This document shows positions 20,456-32,935 of a DNA stretch of 64,000 nt, piece after piece. Within the stretch, counting starts at the first letter, position 1; each line of letters begins with the position of its first letter. Position numbers and translations under genes: made by a program. Below the pieces are notes generated by a model. The model was given only the letters and a program-made list of their open reading frames with translations. It was not told the DNA's origin and ran no database searches. The stretch covers positions 22,165,292-22,229,291 of the forward strand of contig CM030719.1 in assembly GCA_017979445.1 (NCBI GenBank), read 5' to 3'. Source of the DNA: Akebia trifoliata. Lineage: Eukaryota > Streptophyta > Magnoliopsida > Ranunculales > Lardizabalaceae.

Positions 20456-20890
20456 TGACTCGACAGTATTAATGATATCACCATTTGAATCGATGGTATC
20501 AGACGTATGATCATCTGAATCGATAGTATTTGCAGTATCAACATCTGAATCCATATGACACGTTTATGAATCCATATTAGTGGTATATACACTTGACTTA
20601 CATACACAATTAAATAATATCCACCACATACAACAGAAATCATCATCTATAATATTAATCATAATATCCATCTAAAAGAAAATAAAATATCCATCCAATA
20701 GAAAATCAAATATCCATCCAACAGAAAATAACATATCTATTTAACAAAATATATTGTACCATATTAATGCCAAAAATAAACAAAATAACCAAAAGTAACT
20801 AATGTATATTACACCATATTAGTGTAAAAAGTAATCAATGTATATTACACCATATTTATGCAAAAAGTAACCAATATATATTGCACCCTA
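20456..20890. repeat. Short tandem repeats within the Harbinger element
   Basis: Three local repeat types: ATCTGAATCGATAGTATT-like units of about 27 bp (20470-20560), TATCCATCCAA.AGAAAAT units (20665-20745), and ATGTATATTACACCATATT units of about 46 bp (20790-20885). They lie between the two element genes and are probably slippage products. Confidence 0.7.
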
Positions 20891-21419
20891 TAAGTACATC
20901 ATAAAACCAAAATAAATATAAAAATAACATGTAAAAATGTCTAACAATCTCTCCCAATCAGAAAATTATTCATCTTGCCCTCCAACCACCCAAGATGAAT
21001 AGTTGCTGATCGTAACCCACAAAAAACCTCTTTGAATTGTTTGCTCTTCATACATCTTCAACGCAAAACGATAAAAATCACCGTTGAGAGTTACATCTGT
21101 TAGCTGGTCTATTAGGTCGATGGACTCTTAAATACTGGCTTTCTTAACAGGAATGAGATTGTTAGAAGTAGATGTTTAGTTATAAACTACATCTATAAGC
21201 ATATCAAATGTCAGGCCAATTTATATAGTAGTAGTAGTCATCTTCTACCTACAACCTTGAGGTTATAAAGTATAACCATTTCTATGTCGAACAGGATTTG
21301 TGGGTAGGAGTACTATAGAGGTAGCATCACCCTCAAACTCATCAATATCATCAGGAGTCAAGTTTAAAGGTGTTTGAGACTTTAAAGGTTGAGTTTGCAT
21401 GACATCATCTAGATCATCC

Positions 21420-21944
21420 GCATCAAAGTTCTCTTCTTAGATTTTTGGTGCAAAACCACATCCGCCCACCAGTAGCATATGTGCCTCCAAATATGAAATC
21501 CAATTGTTTTGCAAACTTTAGAGGTTTTGTTCGAAATATTACATCTTTTGGATAATGACATAAAAATAAAAACACTAAATTACATAAAAAGACAAAAATC
21601 CTAAAATAAATAAAAAGAAAAATTAACAAAAAATATACCTTTAACCACCTATCCTACCACTCCTCACTTGCATCTAATATGTCGGTCTCAACATCATAAG
21701 AGACGTTAATATTTGTGCAAATCTTATTCTAACTTCCCTAAATGTCTTTTATCCTACTTGTTCTTTATTTTCCCTTTATTATAGTAAATGTTTATTTATT
21801 TTTTAACTCCTTGACCAAGATTTCATAATCGATCTTGTCAAGTACTTTATACTGTTTCCTCCCCTTCTTAACTAATTCATAACAGATCTCGACTTGTTGT
21901 TTATGTGTCCAATCTGCATTCGCACCCTTTGAATTGTTATTCAT
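21420..21944 (-). pseudogene. Harbinger-associated Myb/SANT-like protein, broken
   Basis: From an ATG at 21944 the minus strand reads MNNNSKGANADWT, a KKGRKQYKVLDKIDYEILVKE block, then ILDASEEWWDRW and KFAKQLDFIFGGTYATG. This is the order found in the Myb/SANT-like partner proteins of plant Harbinger elements (DASxEWW is diagnostic). In-frame stops occur in the middle third. The intact protein would bind TIRs and help import the transposase into the nucleus. Confidence 0.8.
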
Positions 21945-21981
21945 CGTCTAACAATGAAAAATAATGACTCTAAAAATCCAT

Positions 21982-22208
21982 TAAAAGCACCCTCGATCTA
22001 CGGGGTGCGCGGATCCGCTTTTGACCCTTGAGGTTTGGGAGTCGCCACCTAGTTATTACGGTCTAGGAATCGAAAATAGACTCGAAATGGATAAAAACAA
22101 CTAATCTACTAAAGAAAAATTGAATCTAGGAATCACATTACGGGGTTGGAAGGTGCTAGGCACCAATCCTGTCCGATCAATGCCCGTCTCTACTTATCCC
22201 AAATAAGA
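21982..22208 (-). mobile_element. Terminal fragment of the gypsy 3' LTR
   Basis: About 227 bp nearly identical to 27738-27990 (AAAGCACCCTC, GTGCGCGGAT, GGGAGTCGCCACCTAG, TACTTATCCCAAATAAGACT). Only this end of the LTR remains here; upstream of it the sequence diverges, so a deletion removed pol and most of the 3' LTR. The terminal TG has become TA. Confidence 0.8.
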
Positions 22209-22453
22209 CTATATTGCTAACAAAAAAATCTAGATAGAAAAAAAATAAAAGAAAATAAATGAGCTTTAAGTCATTTATCATGTTTGATTTTATGTTCACA
22301 TCATTATTGCACACAGGATAATCAAAAGCTTCTTTATTTATTAGAATAAAAAAGAACATAGACTGACATACCTGACTAAAGCCTAAAATTAACAATAACT
22401 AATTGAACTGAAAGACTGACGCAACTGAAGCTAAAAAAAAAAATTAAGAAGAC

Positions 22454-24081
22454 TTAAAAAAGACGACATGATTTTGAATAGAGGGACACAATTCTAGGGT
22501 CTATGCCACTTCCGTTATCTTCGATGGATGACTTGAACTTGCCTGTTTTTACTATCTCTTCATATTCTGATTCAAGTCTATCATATGCTGGACAACCCGT
22601 TGCTTCAATAATCTTTATGTTCTTTAGTTCTGCCACTGCCTTAGGGTAATTGAGCTCATTCTGGCCTGGAGCGAACGCACTGTTAAAATCAATTGGGTGA
22701 ATGAAGGAAACTAGGTCAACTGATTCGGATTTAGATATGGATATTAGGTTTAAATTAGGAGATGGTTGATTTTGAAAGGTAGGCAAAGGGTTAGTCTTAA
22801 CATTGGGTGCTGTAGGAGTGGGTATGGTAACCTTTCCTTGTTTAATCAAGTCTTGGATAGCATGACGGAGAGTAATACACCTGTCAAGAACATGACCAGG
22901 CATCTGATGGAATTCACAGAATTGTCTATTATCCATATTTGGAGGAAGAAGATTAGGCAAAGGCTTAAGTTGTAAAGGTGTTAGCAATCCCCTTTTCATC
23001 AATTTTTGATAAGCAACACTAAGGGACATTCCAAGATTGGCAAATTGTCTCTTAGGCATGGCATGTGAAGGCTGAGTAGTTTGAGGAGATAGTGCGAAGG
23101 AGGTGTTGGCCACTTGTAAGGAATTGACATTAGGTTTGAAATGTTTAGATTTTGACTCAGATGGATTACCAAAAAGTTTCAAAGAGTAGGCATCCTCAAC
23201 TTGATTTCTAGCCACAATGAGGGATTGAAAAGTGGGAAGGTACTGAGGTATCAAGTACTTGGCATAATTTGGAGTGAGATTCCTGAAGATAATCTTGACT
23301 TGTTCCTTCTTTTGAGGTCGATCTCACAATTGAGCGACTTTAGCTCTCCATCGGGCAATAAACTCAGTGACAATTTCCCCGAGTTTCTGTTTAGTAGTTT
23401 ATAGGTCTCTTCTTGTAAGTTCAATATCCGTATTGAATGAATATCGACCAATAAACTCTTTCATCAATTCATGTCATGTTCTTACTCGAGATGAGTCTAA
23501 TGACATTAACCAGCGTAGGACAGGACTTGTAAGGGTTCTTTGAAAAAGTTGAGCCATCTGTTCTTCACTCAGACCCTGAGATTGCATTATGCCGACATAT
23601 ACTTTTAAGTGAGTCCTAGGACATCCAATACTGTCAAACTTCTCCATATCTGGCATTGTGAACTTCTCTGGCAGACGGACTGTGGAAAACAAGATTATTG
23701 CCCCTAATCTAAGAGTAAGATCGTCGGGGTCTTTAATATTCTTCAAAGCAGTTTCAACCTAAGTTATTCGATGAGCTAAGATAGGGTCGACATGTAATTG
23801 ATCATCTTTTTGGTTTCGACAAAGTCAAACACGTCCTGAGGTTCTATAGCTTTATATTTTTCCTTTTTAATTTTCAGGGATTTAATTTGTGTTTGGACTA
23901 AAGCAATAATCTGTGCTTGAAAAGATTCTAAAATCTGACGGAGCGCAGTTTCATCCATGGTACTCGTTTGTTCTTGTAGCAAAGACTGACTACTTGGCAA
24001 TGGTACTCTGGAAAGGCAAATTTTTTCATGGACCCAAAGCGGTACAGATAGAGGTTTAGAACGTTTGTGACCAATTATCAC
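22454..24081 (-). pseudogene. Ty3/gypsy gag, frame-broken
   Basis: Minus-strand gag begins with Met at 24081 (LVQTQIKSLK region) and continues through MPDMEKFDSIGCPRTHLKVY, RTLTSPVLRWLMSLD, FIARWRAKVAQLR and PQYLPTFQSLIVARNQVEDA to a C-x2-H-x4-H-x4-C knuckle (CEFHQMPGHVLDRC) followed by LRHAIQDLIKQGKV. It is split into four frames by stops or shifts near 23755, 23465 and 23252. The order is typical of plant gypsy gag (retrotrans_gag). No protease, reverse transcriptase or integrase follows before the LTR fragment at 22208. It normally forms the retrotransposon particle. Confidence 0.85.
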
Positions 24082-26419
24082 CTGATTGGAAGTAAATCAA
24101 GGTTAACCATTGACTCTAAAGATTAGACTCTTAACTATATGATTAAAGTTTCGATATAGAATAGCCCAAGTCCAGTGGGAAATATCGAATTCAAATGCAC
24201 TATAAGTCTATGGTGACTAAGAAAGTGAGAAAGGTTAGACGCGGGTTTACCCCTGATTGAGATTGAACATTTGATCAGACAAATTAATTTGATCCTGACA
24301 TCGAATCTATCTATATAAAGTGGTCTGGATCTTTAAAAGTGAAACCAATTAGTCCAACTGATTTGGTATTGATTAGTTGATCCATTTGTCAATTGGGCCA
24401 ACTAGTTTAATTGGTTCAAATTGATCGGTACATTTCACAGATTTGGTCGGACCGATATAGTGGGTTTAGTTTGAACAGTCTGGATCAGTTTACCCACTTA
24501 CCTGTTGGCTGGATTAAATTGAGCAACCCGGGAACACCCATAGTCAGTTCAGGTCGTGACATACTGAAAGGCTTCTAGATTCTAGGTTTACTACGTGCAA
24601 TGTAATTTATCTGGCCACCCTTACCCAAGTGCACCTATATACCTCTCGAGCGTACTCAATCAGACGGTACGTGGTGACTTGGTTTGATATACCGTATAGG
24701 TGATAATCTAAAACTCCAACTCACTTCTCTGAAGTCAAAAATAACCAATTTGATTCCTAGTTGAGAGGTGGAGCACGATGCTGAGCAAGGGCCCACTTAA
24801 ATACCTCTCGTCTAGAATAGACGTAGTCTATCTCCCTCGTACAGTAGGATACAGCAGGACAGGATCTCGCTTAGGCACTAGTTTTGACCAAGAAGTGCAA
24901 TTGATGTACTTGGATTATCTTTTATATACCTACGGGTACGAGTCAAGAGTTGTAGCTTTCATGAATGGTTTGGCATCCCACGAAGGGACTGACCACGTAC
25001 TAGTACTACGTTGGCAAACGGGACATGTGACTATGTAGTTCACAATAGGTCAAAGGCTCAGGTCGCTCCAACCTGGGTGCATCGATATACCTTTCAGAGT
25101 CACCTGATCAGACAGTATTGATGCACCAGTTTGATATACCTTAAGGTACGTGACTGGAGTTGTGGTTTTCATGAATGACGTCGCATCTTTGAAGAGACCG
25201 GGCCACGCACTAGTGCCACGTTAGCTATATGGGACATGTAAGAGTGCAAAACAATAAACATGCCAGTGGTGTGTGCAAAATAGGGTGGGTATGCCCGGGA
25301 CCTTTTCCAAACCAAAGGGCCCATGGGCGTGGTCATATCATCACAATATGGATAAATATCGATCAATAAATACAATAACATTTAAAACATCTGATTTGAG
25401 ATCAAAACATGCATATCATAGAGATATATCAATCAGATCATGGCATATTAGATAAGCAATCAGTCAAGATAAGGCAAAAGAAAACAAAAATGATCAATCA
25501 ACCCGGATAGCCCAAAAATAATTAATCATCGATCAATCTAGGCACAATTTTTTTTTTTCAATTTGAATTTGACCCACACCAAGAGATTTCAAAATTTTCT
25601 AAGGGTCAATAAACCAACGTGGTCATCTCATCGGTAATTCAATACCATAGCTTTTTTAGATTTGATAGAAAGGATTTGGATCCGACAATAAAATTCAAAA
25701 TTTTTAATTTAGATCCAAGGTTTTGAAAATTGGTGGCGATGAAAAATAAGATCAACATTCAAAACAAAAATTAAATTTAAAAATTTTCTTAAAATTTTTC
25801 TTTTAAAAATTCTCAGAATTTTATCCGCCATAAACATATGGTATTGGATCATGCTCTTAAATGCCACGTGGTGAGATAAAATATCTTTAACAAGATTTGA
25901 AATCTTACTAGATTAGTAAGAAAAACATTCTTTTTTTTTTTTTCATGCTAACACACACAATCCACATCATGCTACCACTACCACCACACAACTCACAGAT
26001 TTTTATTTTATTTTTTTAGTTGGTAGCACACACAAACATTCTAAAATTAAAAAAAAAAAAAAAACTACTGCCACGTGGGGAGGTCAATGACCTTTAGTAA
26101 CTTTTGAAATCATACTAAAATGTGAGGATAGCCTTACCCTTTTGTTTGTTTTTTTCTCTTGGTTGTTGCCAGCACACACAACTCACACATTAATTCCTAA
26201 ACTTAACAAGTAGACCACAGGAACTAGAAGTTAACAAAACCAAACAGTTACCTTAACTCCATTAATAACTCATTAGTGCTGATGTGGAATAAGAAGTCAA
26301 AAGAACCAAAAAGTTACCTTTAACTCCATTAATAACTCATTGATGATGTTGATGAGGTATTAATGGAAGGTGCTGGTTATCAAAAGGTGTATTTGAGAAT
26401 ATTGACGGCTGATTTAGCC

Positions 26420-26830
26420 ATAATAGTTGCAAACTCAGCAAACTAATGACACCATCTCCATTCATGTCGACCTCTCTCATCATCATATCTGTAACTAAGC
26501 CCTCTATGAGTTAATGGATGACCCATCTTCGCCAATGATTCAGCAAGCTCTGCCTCTGTTATATAACCATTACCATCTCGATCACAAGTTCGTAACGCCT
26601 CCATTAATTGTTCTTAGTTCATCAAGACTTCTTCATTCAGGTCGGGTAATATAATTTTCACTAATCCATTGAATACCATCGATCCGTTATCATTTGAATC
26701 TGTATTCGCCAATAATTCATGAATTAATCACCACTTGACTTTAATCATAGAGATCGCAAGGGCGCTGCATATTCTAAGTGGGTGAGGTTTCCATCTAAAT
26801 CGACCAAATATGTCTTTTAACTGGTTTAGC
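26420..26830 (-). pseudogene. Calmodulin-like (CML15/16-type) pseudogene
   Basis: On the minus strand the pieces QSNQLNQLKDIFGRF, IHELLANTDSND, ILPDLNEEVLMN, EQLMEALRTCDRDGNGYI, AELAESLAKMGHPLT, VDMNGDGVIS and FAEFATIMAKSA follow in the order of a four-EF-hand CML15/16-like calcium sensor. The third EF loop (26548-26583, D-R-D-G-N-G-Y-I-T-E-A-E) is still perfect. Several stops and frameshifts are present, the first EF hand is degraded and the start codon is lost. The parent family is single-exon, so lack of introns does not prove retroposition. It lies inside the gypsy leader, hence either captured by, or inserted into, that element. Confidence 0.8.
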
Positions 26831-27718
26831 TGATTGGATTGAAGAGTATCCCTTGAGACGAAGATGCAAAGAGAGAGAGAGAGAGAGAGAGAGGGGAGAG
26901 ACGTTTCTCTTTGTTACTTTGTTTCTTCTTGCTGTCTCTTCTTTGTGCATACAGAGAAGGAGATAGAAATAAGTAAAAAAGACTTTTTACTAGCCGCACA
27001 CCAAGCATACTAATGCTTATTTGTTACTAATAGCAAGCAGTTTTTTTTTTTTTTTTTTTTAATTGAAAAAAAAATCGATTAACAAAAACTCCAAACCGAT
27101 GGGGCTGGTTTAGGATCGAGAGAATAGAAAAATAGTGTCGGTCTCTATTGGAGAACATGAAGTTCGAAATAAAGAAAATGGTGTGAGAGTAAAAAAAGCA
27201 AATTTTACTTGTTACACCCACCATATCAGCATATTGTTGCTGTTAAGACATTATGAAATTTTTTTTTACTCTTGGCACATCAGCACATTGATACTGTTAA
27301 TAGAAAAAATTTTATCTTATTATTATTATTTTATTTTATTTTTTATTTTGTTGCTTTTCTTCTTGCCATTAATGGACAACACGACTTAAAAAAACAAAAA
27401 CTACACAATCAACTAAAAATAATATAAAAAATAAAAGAAAAAACTTTATTGTTCAACCATCATTATCCTTTCATCCGTAATATAACCATCCCTTTGAAAT
27501 CCCGCATTATTTACAGTGATTCTAAATGATCTTAGATCGAACCATAAAAAGTGTGCCAAACAAAGCATTCAACATAACGATCAATAGTAGAGCCAAAAGA
27601 ATGATGAACCATAAAATTAAACAGATAAACTAAAACAATAAATAAAAAATAAAATAAAAAAGGTCTCTACTGGCAATGCTTCCCATACTTGGGGCTTTTC
27701 AAGTCTGATCCTCAATAG

Positions 27719-27736
27719 TCCCCAGTGAAGTCGCCA
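27719..27736 (-). other. Primer-binding site of the gypsy element
   Basis: On the minus strand, one base after the LTR end (CA at 27738-27739), reads TGGCGACTTCACTGGGGA. Sites of the TGGCGACT..CTGGGGA type are, to my recollection, common in plant Tat/Ogre gypsy elements and assigned to an Arg tRNA. The tRNA match was not computed. Confidence 0.65.
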
Positions 27737-27737
27737 C

Positions 27738-29475
27738 TGAAAGCACCCTCAATCCGCGAGGTGCGCGGATTTGCTTTTGACCCTTGAGGTTTGGGAGTCG
27801 CCACCTAGTTATTACGGTCTAGGAATCGAAAATAGACTCGAAATAGATAAAAACAACTAATCTACTAAAGAAAAACTGAATCCGGGGATTATATTACGGG
27901 ATTTGAAGGTGTTAGGCACTAACCCCGCCCGGCCAATGTCGGTTTCTACTTATCCCAAATAAGACTACATTGCTAACAAAAAAACCTAGATAAAAAAAAA
28001 AAAAAATAAATAAATAAAATAAATTTTACCTTCGAATGCAATGATTTTATTCCCTCAGATCTGATAAAATCGCTCTTTGTACCGTACTCCTTGCGTCGTT
28101 CTGTCGTCGGATCTAATTTCTGATCTCCGAGGTAAGGTATCTCTTTCTTAGATCTAGATTCTTTGAATTTTGTTATGGATTTTGGAGTATTTTCGAAAGG
28201 CTTCTAGGTGTTTTTCAAGCTAAAATCGAAGTATAGGTGTTAGGTAATGAGTTGGGACTTTAAAATTAGGGTTTATGGGAGGCTAGGGAAGCTTTTTGAC
28301 CTACTTCTCTTAAGGTTTATTCTTTAATACGAAAATAGGGTGTAGGGACCCCTATTTATAGATTTTTTAAGTGTTTGTTTAGATAGAATTAATGTTTAAT
28401 AATAATTTTTTTAGTTAGAGTTATATTTTAATAAGAATTATTTTTGGTAAAGTTATATTTTAGTTAGAATTCTATTAAATAGAGTTATTATTTAATTAGG
28501 ATTGTTAAATAGAATTATTATTTAATTAGAACTCTATTAAGATTTTGACTTTTGGTCTTATTTGATTGACTTTAAAATTTTGACTTTAGTCTTACTTGAT
28601 TGACTTTAGTCTTACTTGAGTGACTTTAATTTTGACTTTAGTCGTACTTGATTGATTTTAATATATTGACTTTAGTCTTACTTGATTGATTTTAATTTTT
28701 TGGAGAACCTCCTTCTATTATATCTTTAATTCTTTGGACCCCCTAATGGAGGGGTCCTTGAATAAGTATCTTGGCAACCCTCAACAATTTTGCCTGAGAG
28801 CCTGATTGATCAATTTTTTTAATTTAAATTTTTAAATAAATTTTATTAATGTTTTACTTTAATTATTTAATATTTTATTTATTAATTTCAAAAATTTTAA
28901 TTATAAAAATTATAAAATTATCGCTTTGCCATCAGAGAGGATTTTTTGTATTTTAAGTCGTTTTTCAATGTTCCAGGATGTTTTGGAATCAGTTTTTTAT
29001 AAGGAATTCAATGAAAATGTTGGTTTTTATCATTTATGAATTTTTTTTGTAGAATGGTCATGAACTTTATGAGGGGTATTTTCATAATTTTGTCGAATTC
29101 TATGAAAATTGACGAAATGATTTATTTGATTTCGATTTGTTGTTTTATGTGTTTGAATGAGTTTTCCTAAGCATAACGTAGGCTCTAAGAATGTTTTGAT
29201 ATTATGGGTATTTTGATAATTTGAGCATTTTTTAGTGATTTTTATCGTAAAGCTTCTTTTTGTCTGCAAGATAATGATTTCTAAGTTTCTAGGGTCATAT
29301 TTTCCTAGCGTAGTGTGATTTTTACAGTTTTGTTAATTTGAGATACCTCATCCGAATTTCTGAAACATATCTGGTAACAAAATAAAGCATTAGAATAATC
29401 ATCCATCATTGGGAACCGTTGCAATCGGGTTGACGAGTTGATTAATCAGGCGAATACAAAAATGGGGTGTCTACA
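27738..29475 (-). mobile_element. 5' LTR of the gypsy element, 1738 bp
   Basis: On the minus strand it starts TGTAGACACCCCATTTTTG (29475 downward) and ends ...GGGTGCTTTCA at 27738, just before the PBS. The end portion is shared with 21982-22208. Inside are short tandem repeats of GATTGACTTTAGTCTTACTT (28555-28690) and AGAATTATTATTTAATTAG (28440-28530). The flanks of the two LTR ends do not show a matching 5-bp duplication, so rearrangement is likely. Confidence 0.75.
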
Positions 29476-30175
29476 GATCTTATTTAAGAATCAATCACAT
29501 TTAAGGAAATTAACTACCGAATATCATATATATTTCATCAATCAAACCAAATAATACACTACATTTCAAATTTATCAATTAAACTTCAATAATCCATCAA
29601 ATTTCAGATATTTTCATAGATCAAGCCAAATAAATAACCATTAAAATTTCAGATGTTTTCATCGATCAAACCAAATAAATAATCACATTTGTGTTTTTAA
29701 ACCGAAATAATCCACCAAATTTCATATTTTATCATTGATCAAACTAAAATAAATCACCACATATGGTTGTTCATTTCGATTTTTAATAAGTTGATAAGAA
29801 AATTGCATATTCTTTCATCAATTTAACCAAGATTAATGAAAAACAACAAGGAAATCATAAAGGACCAGTTTGAATAATGAGATAATGATGAAACGACTAC
29901 AAGTTACCCAAATCGTAAAGAACCAATTCAAATAATGAGATTTTAGATTTTTTTCATCACCCAAACCGACTCAACATGATGAAACGACCCTAATAGTGAA
30001 TAACGAACACAAATCTGACCCAATCATGACATCATATTTTTGTTGTTTGATAGGTATATAAACTAACAAAATATATATATTTTGTTGTTTGATAGGTATA
30101 AAAATTAAGAACAAACTAACAAAAAAAAATGGTTTCTATGTAAAAAAAAAAACAAATTAAAGGATTTTTAAGGTA
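29476..30175. repeat. AT-rich sequence with diverged repeats, no gene
   Basis: Four or five loose copies of ATTTCA.ATTTTCAT.GATCAA.CCAAATAAAT (29525-29760). The segment AAAGGATTTTTAAGGTATGAC recurs at 30158 and 30372, showing a larger duplicated block around the following minisatellite. It may include the interrupted far side of the Harbinger element. Confidence 0.55.
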
Positions 30176-30760
30176 TGACATCAATCGGACCTGTAATGGA
30201 AACGGCAAAACAATGGAAAAATCCTCATTGATTAGACTTGTAATGGAAACGACAAACAAAGCTAGAAAAATCCCTTTTGATTAGACTTGTAATGGAAATG
30301 GCAAACACAGTCAATCAGTCGACTGTTAGATATATAAACTAACAAAAAACTGGGTTTTTATTATTAAAAAGAAAATTTAAGGATTTTTAAGGTATGACGT
30401 TGATCGGACCTGTGATGGAAACGGCAAAACAACAGGAAAATCCCCGTCGATCAGATTTGTAATGGAAACGACAAACAAAGCGGGAAAAATCCCTTTCGAT
30501 TAAACTTGTAATGAAAACGACAAACACAGTCGATTGGAACTCTAATGGAAACGACAAACATAACGGCGAAATCCCCCGTCGATCGGAGGTCTAATGGAAA
30601 CGAAAAACACAACGATGAAAACCCACGTCAATCGGAGCTCTAATGGAAATGGCAAACACAACAGTGAAAATTCCCTTCGATGGGAGCTCTAATGGAAATG
30701 AAAACGATAAACACAATGGCGAAAATCTCCGTCGATCGGAGCTCTAAAGGAAACAGCAAA
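30176..30760. repeat. 49-bp minisatellite, about 11 units
   Basis: AATGGAAACGACAAAC-type cores occur at 30195, 30242, 30291, 30414, 30461, 30510, 30544, 30593, 30642, 30691 and 30745, mostly 47-49 bp apart. Units also share GTCGATCGGAGCTCTAATGG. One gap (30330-30400) is a repeat of sequence before the array. There are no spacers or leader, so it is not a CRISPR array. Confidence 0.92.
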
Positions 30761-31085
30761 AATCTCTATGTGAGACTTGATTAGGGCAGACTAATGAGAA
30801 ATATTCGTTATATATTTCTAATTTGAGAAAGATAGGGATAGAATTTCTATTTTTTTTTAAGGTTAGTTTGATCTTTTCACTTGAGGTGTTATTACAGTTT
30901 TTACTTCTCCCGCATACGCAAATTTTAAAAAGCATCTTTTACCTACTTTTTCAAATAGCGTTAAACAGCACTAAAAACATTTTTTAAAAGCGCTATCAAA
31001 TGTGGCATTCGGCTTTAAAAAATGCCTTCTATACACAAATGCGGTAGAAGCCAGGCTTAAAAGTTGTATAAAACAGTCACTTAGG

Positions 31086-32288
31086 CGGTGTTTGTTTGCG
31101 TTATTTTTTAGCGCTTATTGCTGAAAAAAATTAAATTCAGCACTTTTGTCAAAATAACGCGTTTGTTTACTCTATATTTTCAGCGCTTATTGCTGAAAAT
31201 AAGTGAAAAAAATTCAGCACTATTTTGATGCTGAAAAAGTGCTGAAACGGTAAGCACTTCGCTTTTTCAACACGGACAAGTATGCCCTTTGTTTTTTTGA
31301 ACATGGACAAGTATGCCCTTATTCTGAAAAGGATATTACCTCTTATATCCCATGGATAAGTATATAAACACCTCACAAATTAATAAACCCACACCATAGC
31401 TAAATTATTTTGTCTTATATAGGTTAAAATTTTTGGAATGAGTTGATTTTTGGTGATGATGATCACTACAATGAGGAGATCATTCTCACAAAAAATCAGC
31501 AAATCTTGAAACTTCTAACCCTATCAAAACAAGTTCAAGAATTGTAAATTGTCCCTTTTTTTTTTTTGAAAACTATTTTTGACCAGTTAAAAGTTTCAAA
31601 ATAAACTGATTTTTGGTGAGGATGATCTCTAGACCATATAGACCATCTTTACTAAAAATTTGCTCATTCCAAAAACTTTAACCCATATAAAACAAAACAA
31701 AAAATGGCTATAGTGTGGGTTGCCCTTATTAATTCATAGGGTGCTTTATAATTACACATCCTTCATTTCCATCGAAAATTATTCATCCAAAATTAAGTTC
31801 TTTTAAAGTTGATTTTAAATTTTGGTGACTTATATGACATTATTATTTTTAATTTGAAATTTGTGGGCTTTAATAAATAGAAATTATTATTTATAAATTG
31901 AAGATTTGAGTATTATTTATTATTTAAAAATAAATTGTATTTTAATTTTATAAGAAATAATATATTTTATTGTGTTTGATAATAAATAAGCATTTGAAAC
32001 ATGCAAACAATCTATTTTTTTAGGACTTTTTGTACAAGTGGGATGGGATTTGCGGATCTGTACGTGAGTAGCGCTATTGTGTAAGGTCTTCCCAAGTTAG
32101 TCAACTCGACCGATTTGATTAATGTATGCTATTTATAATGCAAACAATTTACCAATTTCAGCAATGTGTAACAAACATGATTCAACATCTAAACAAACAA
32201 CTTTTTCAACACTTAAATTCAGTGCTTATAAGTTTCAGTGCTTAATGCTATTCAGCACTTATTTTTTTCAATTTAACAAACAACACCT
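31086..32288. mobile_element. TTA-flanked TIR element, non-autonomous, 1.2 kb
   Basis: The left end GGCGGTGTTTGTTTG pairs with the inverted right end GGTGTTGTTTGTTAA. TTA flanks both sides (31083-31085 and 32289-32291). Subterminal AGCGCTTATTGCTGAA and TTCAGCACTT words are repeated in both arms. No transposase. It fits a PIF/Harbinger non-autonomous element and contains a fold-back insertion (31384-31724). Confidence 0.75.
31384..31724. mobile_element. Fold-back element (family F) nested in the TIR element
   Basis: The outer arms AACCCACACCATAGC and GCTATAGTGTGGGTT enclose two hairpin modules with TGATTTTTGGTGA.GATGATC arms. Same family as the 34-37.7 kb cluster, but without a (TA)n flank. 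Confidence 0.75.
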
Positions 32289-32299
32289 TAGTAAGTTTT

Positions 32300-32935
32300 A
32301 AATCTTACAACTGCGTAAGGAAAGTGTTTTTCTTTCAATGCACACAATGTGAGCCAAAGGCACCTAGAAGACGTACGACAGCCCACAGTCCAGTATGTTA
32401 GAAAACGCTAGACAGTTTAGCGTGCTTAATCGGTTTTTGTAATTTCTTAAAAAGTAATACTTTTTTAATAATTAATTAATTTTTTAACTCCTTTTTATTA
32501 ATTTGCCCTTTATTGGATTTCTCGAACTTTACATTAAATTTTCCTGAAAGGTTGACTTGAACCCAACAGTGTTATTAACTAACATTTCAACCTGTTCTTT
32601 TTTTTTTTTTTTTCCAGAACTCCAAATCACGGAAAAAAGAAAATCATGGAAAAAAGAAATAAATAAAAATATAAAAAGGAAAGAGAATGCTACATTACAG
32701 TGAGCCCAAATGATATATAGTTGGACATTGTGCATCTCGAGGAATCTCAGTCATGTGTGCACACTACCTAATCGTGCGCCACCCATGTACTTACAAAATC
32801 AAAATGGTCCAAACCCCCCCCCCCCCCAACACAATTCAGCACTTTTAAAAGCGCAAGTTAGCCAAATAACAATAAAAAAGATCCGGCGCAGCTTAGAAAA
32901 AGGCATTCGTTCGTTAATTTCCTCTTCCTTCTTCT
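32300..32935. other. Non-coding, no gene seen
   Basis: Contains the inverted copy (32395-32520) of the 2113-2262 repeat and a run of about 13 C near 32814-32827. Nothing else is supported. Confidence 0.5.

Larger units (their letters stand above)
18355..21981 (-). mobile_element. Decayed PIF/Harbinger element
   Basis: The left terminus is GGCCTCGTTTGATATAGC at 18355. The element holds two minus-strand relic genes: a Myb/SANT-like DNA-binding protein (21420-21944) and a DDE transposase (about 19160-20455). This is the two-gene layout known for PIF/Harbinger. The right side is interrupted by a gypsy element at 21982. A candidate far terminus lies at about 30930-31060, where TAAACAGCAC...CATTTTT...CTATCAAA resembles the inverted left end. 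Confidence 0.8.
24082..27737 (-). mobile_element. Long leader between 5' LTR and gag of the gypsy element
   Basis: Non-coding for the element. It includes two diverged repeats (24890-25035 and 25095-25240, sharing GTAGCTTTCATGAATG-type and GGGACATGT words), AT-rich blocks with a repeated CCACGTGG motif (25863 and 26070), a repeat of TTAACTCCATTAATAACTCATT (26255 and 26321) and a dead calmodulin-like gene (26420-26830). A long leader of this kind is unusual but known in large Tat/Ogre-type elements. Confidence 0.55.
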
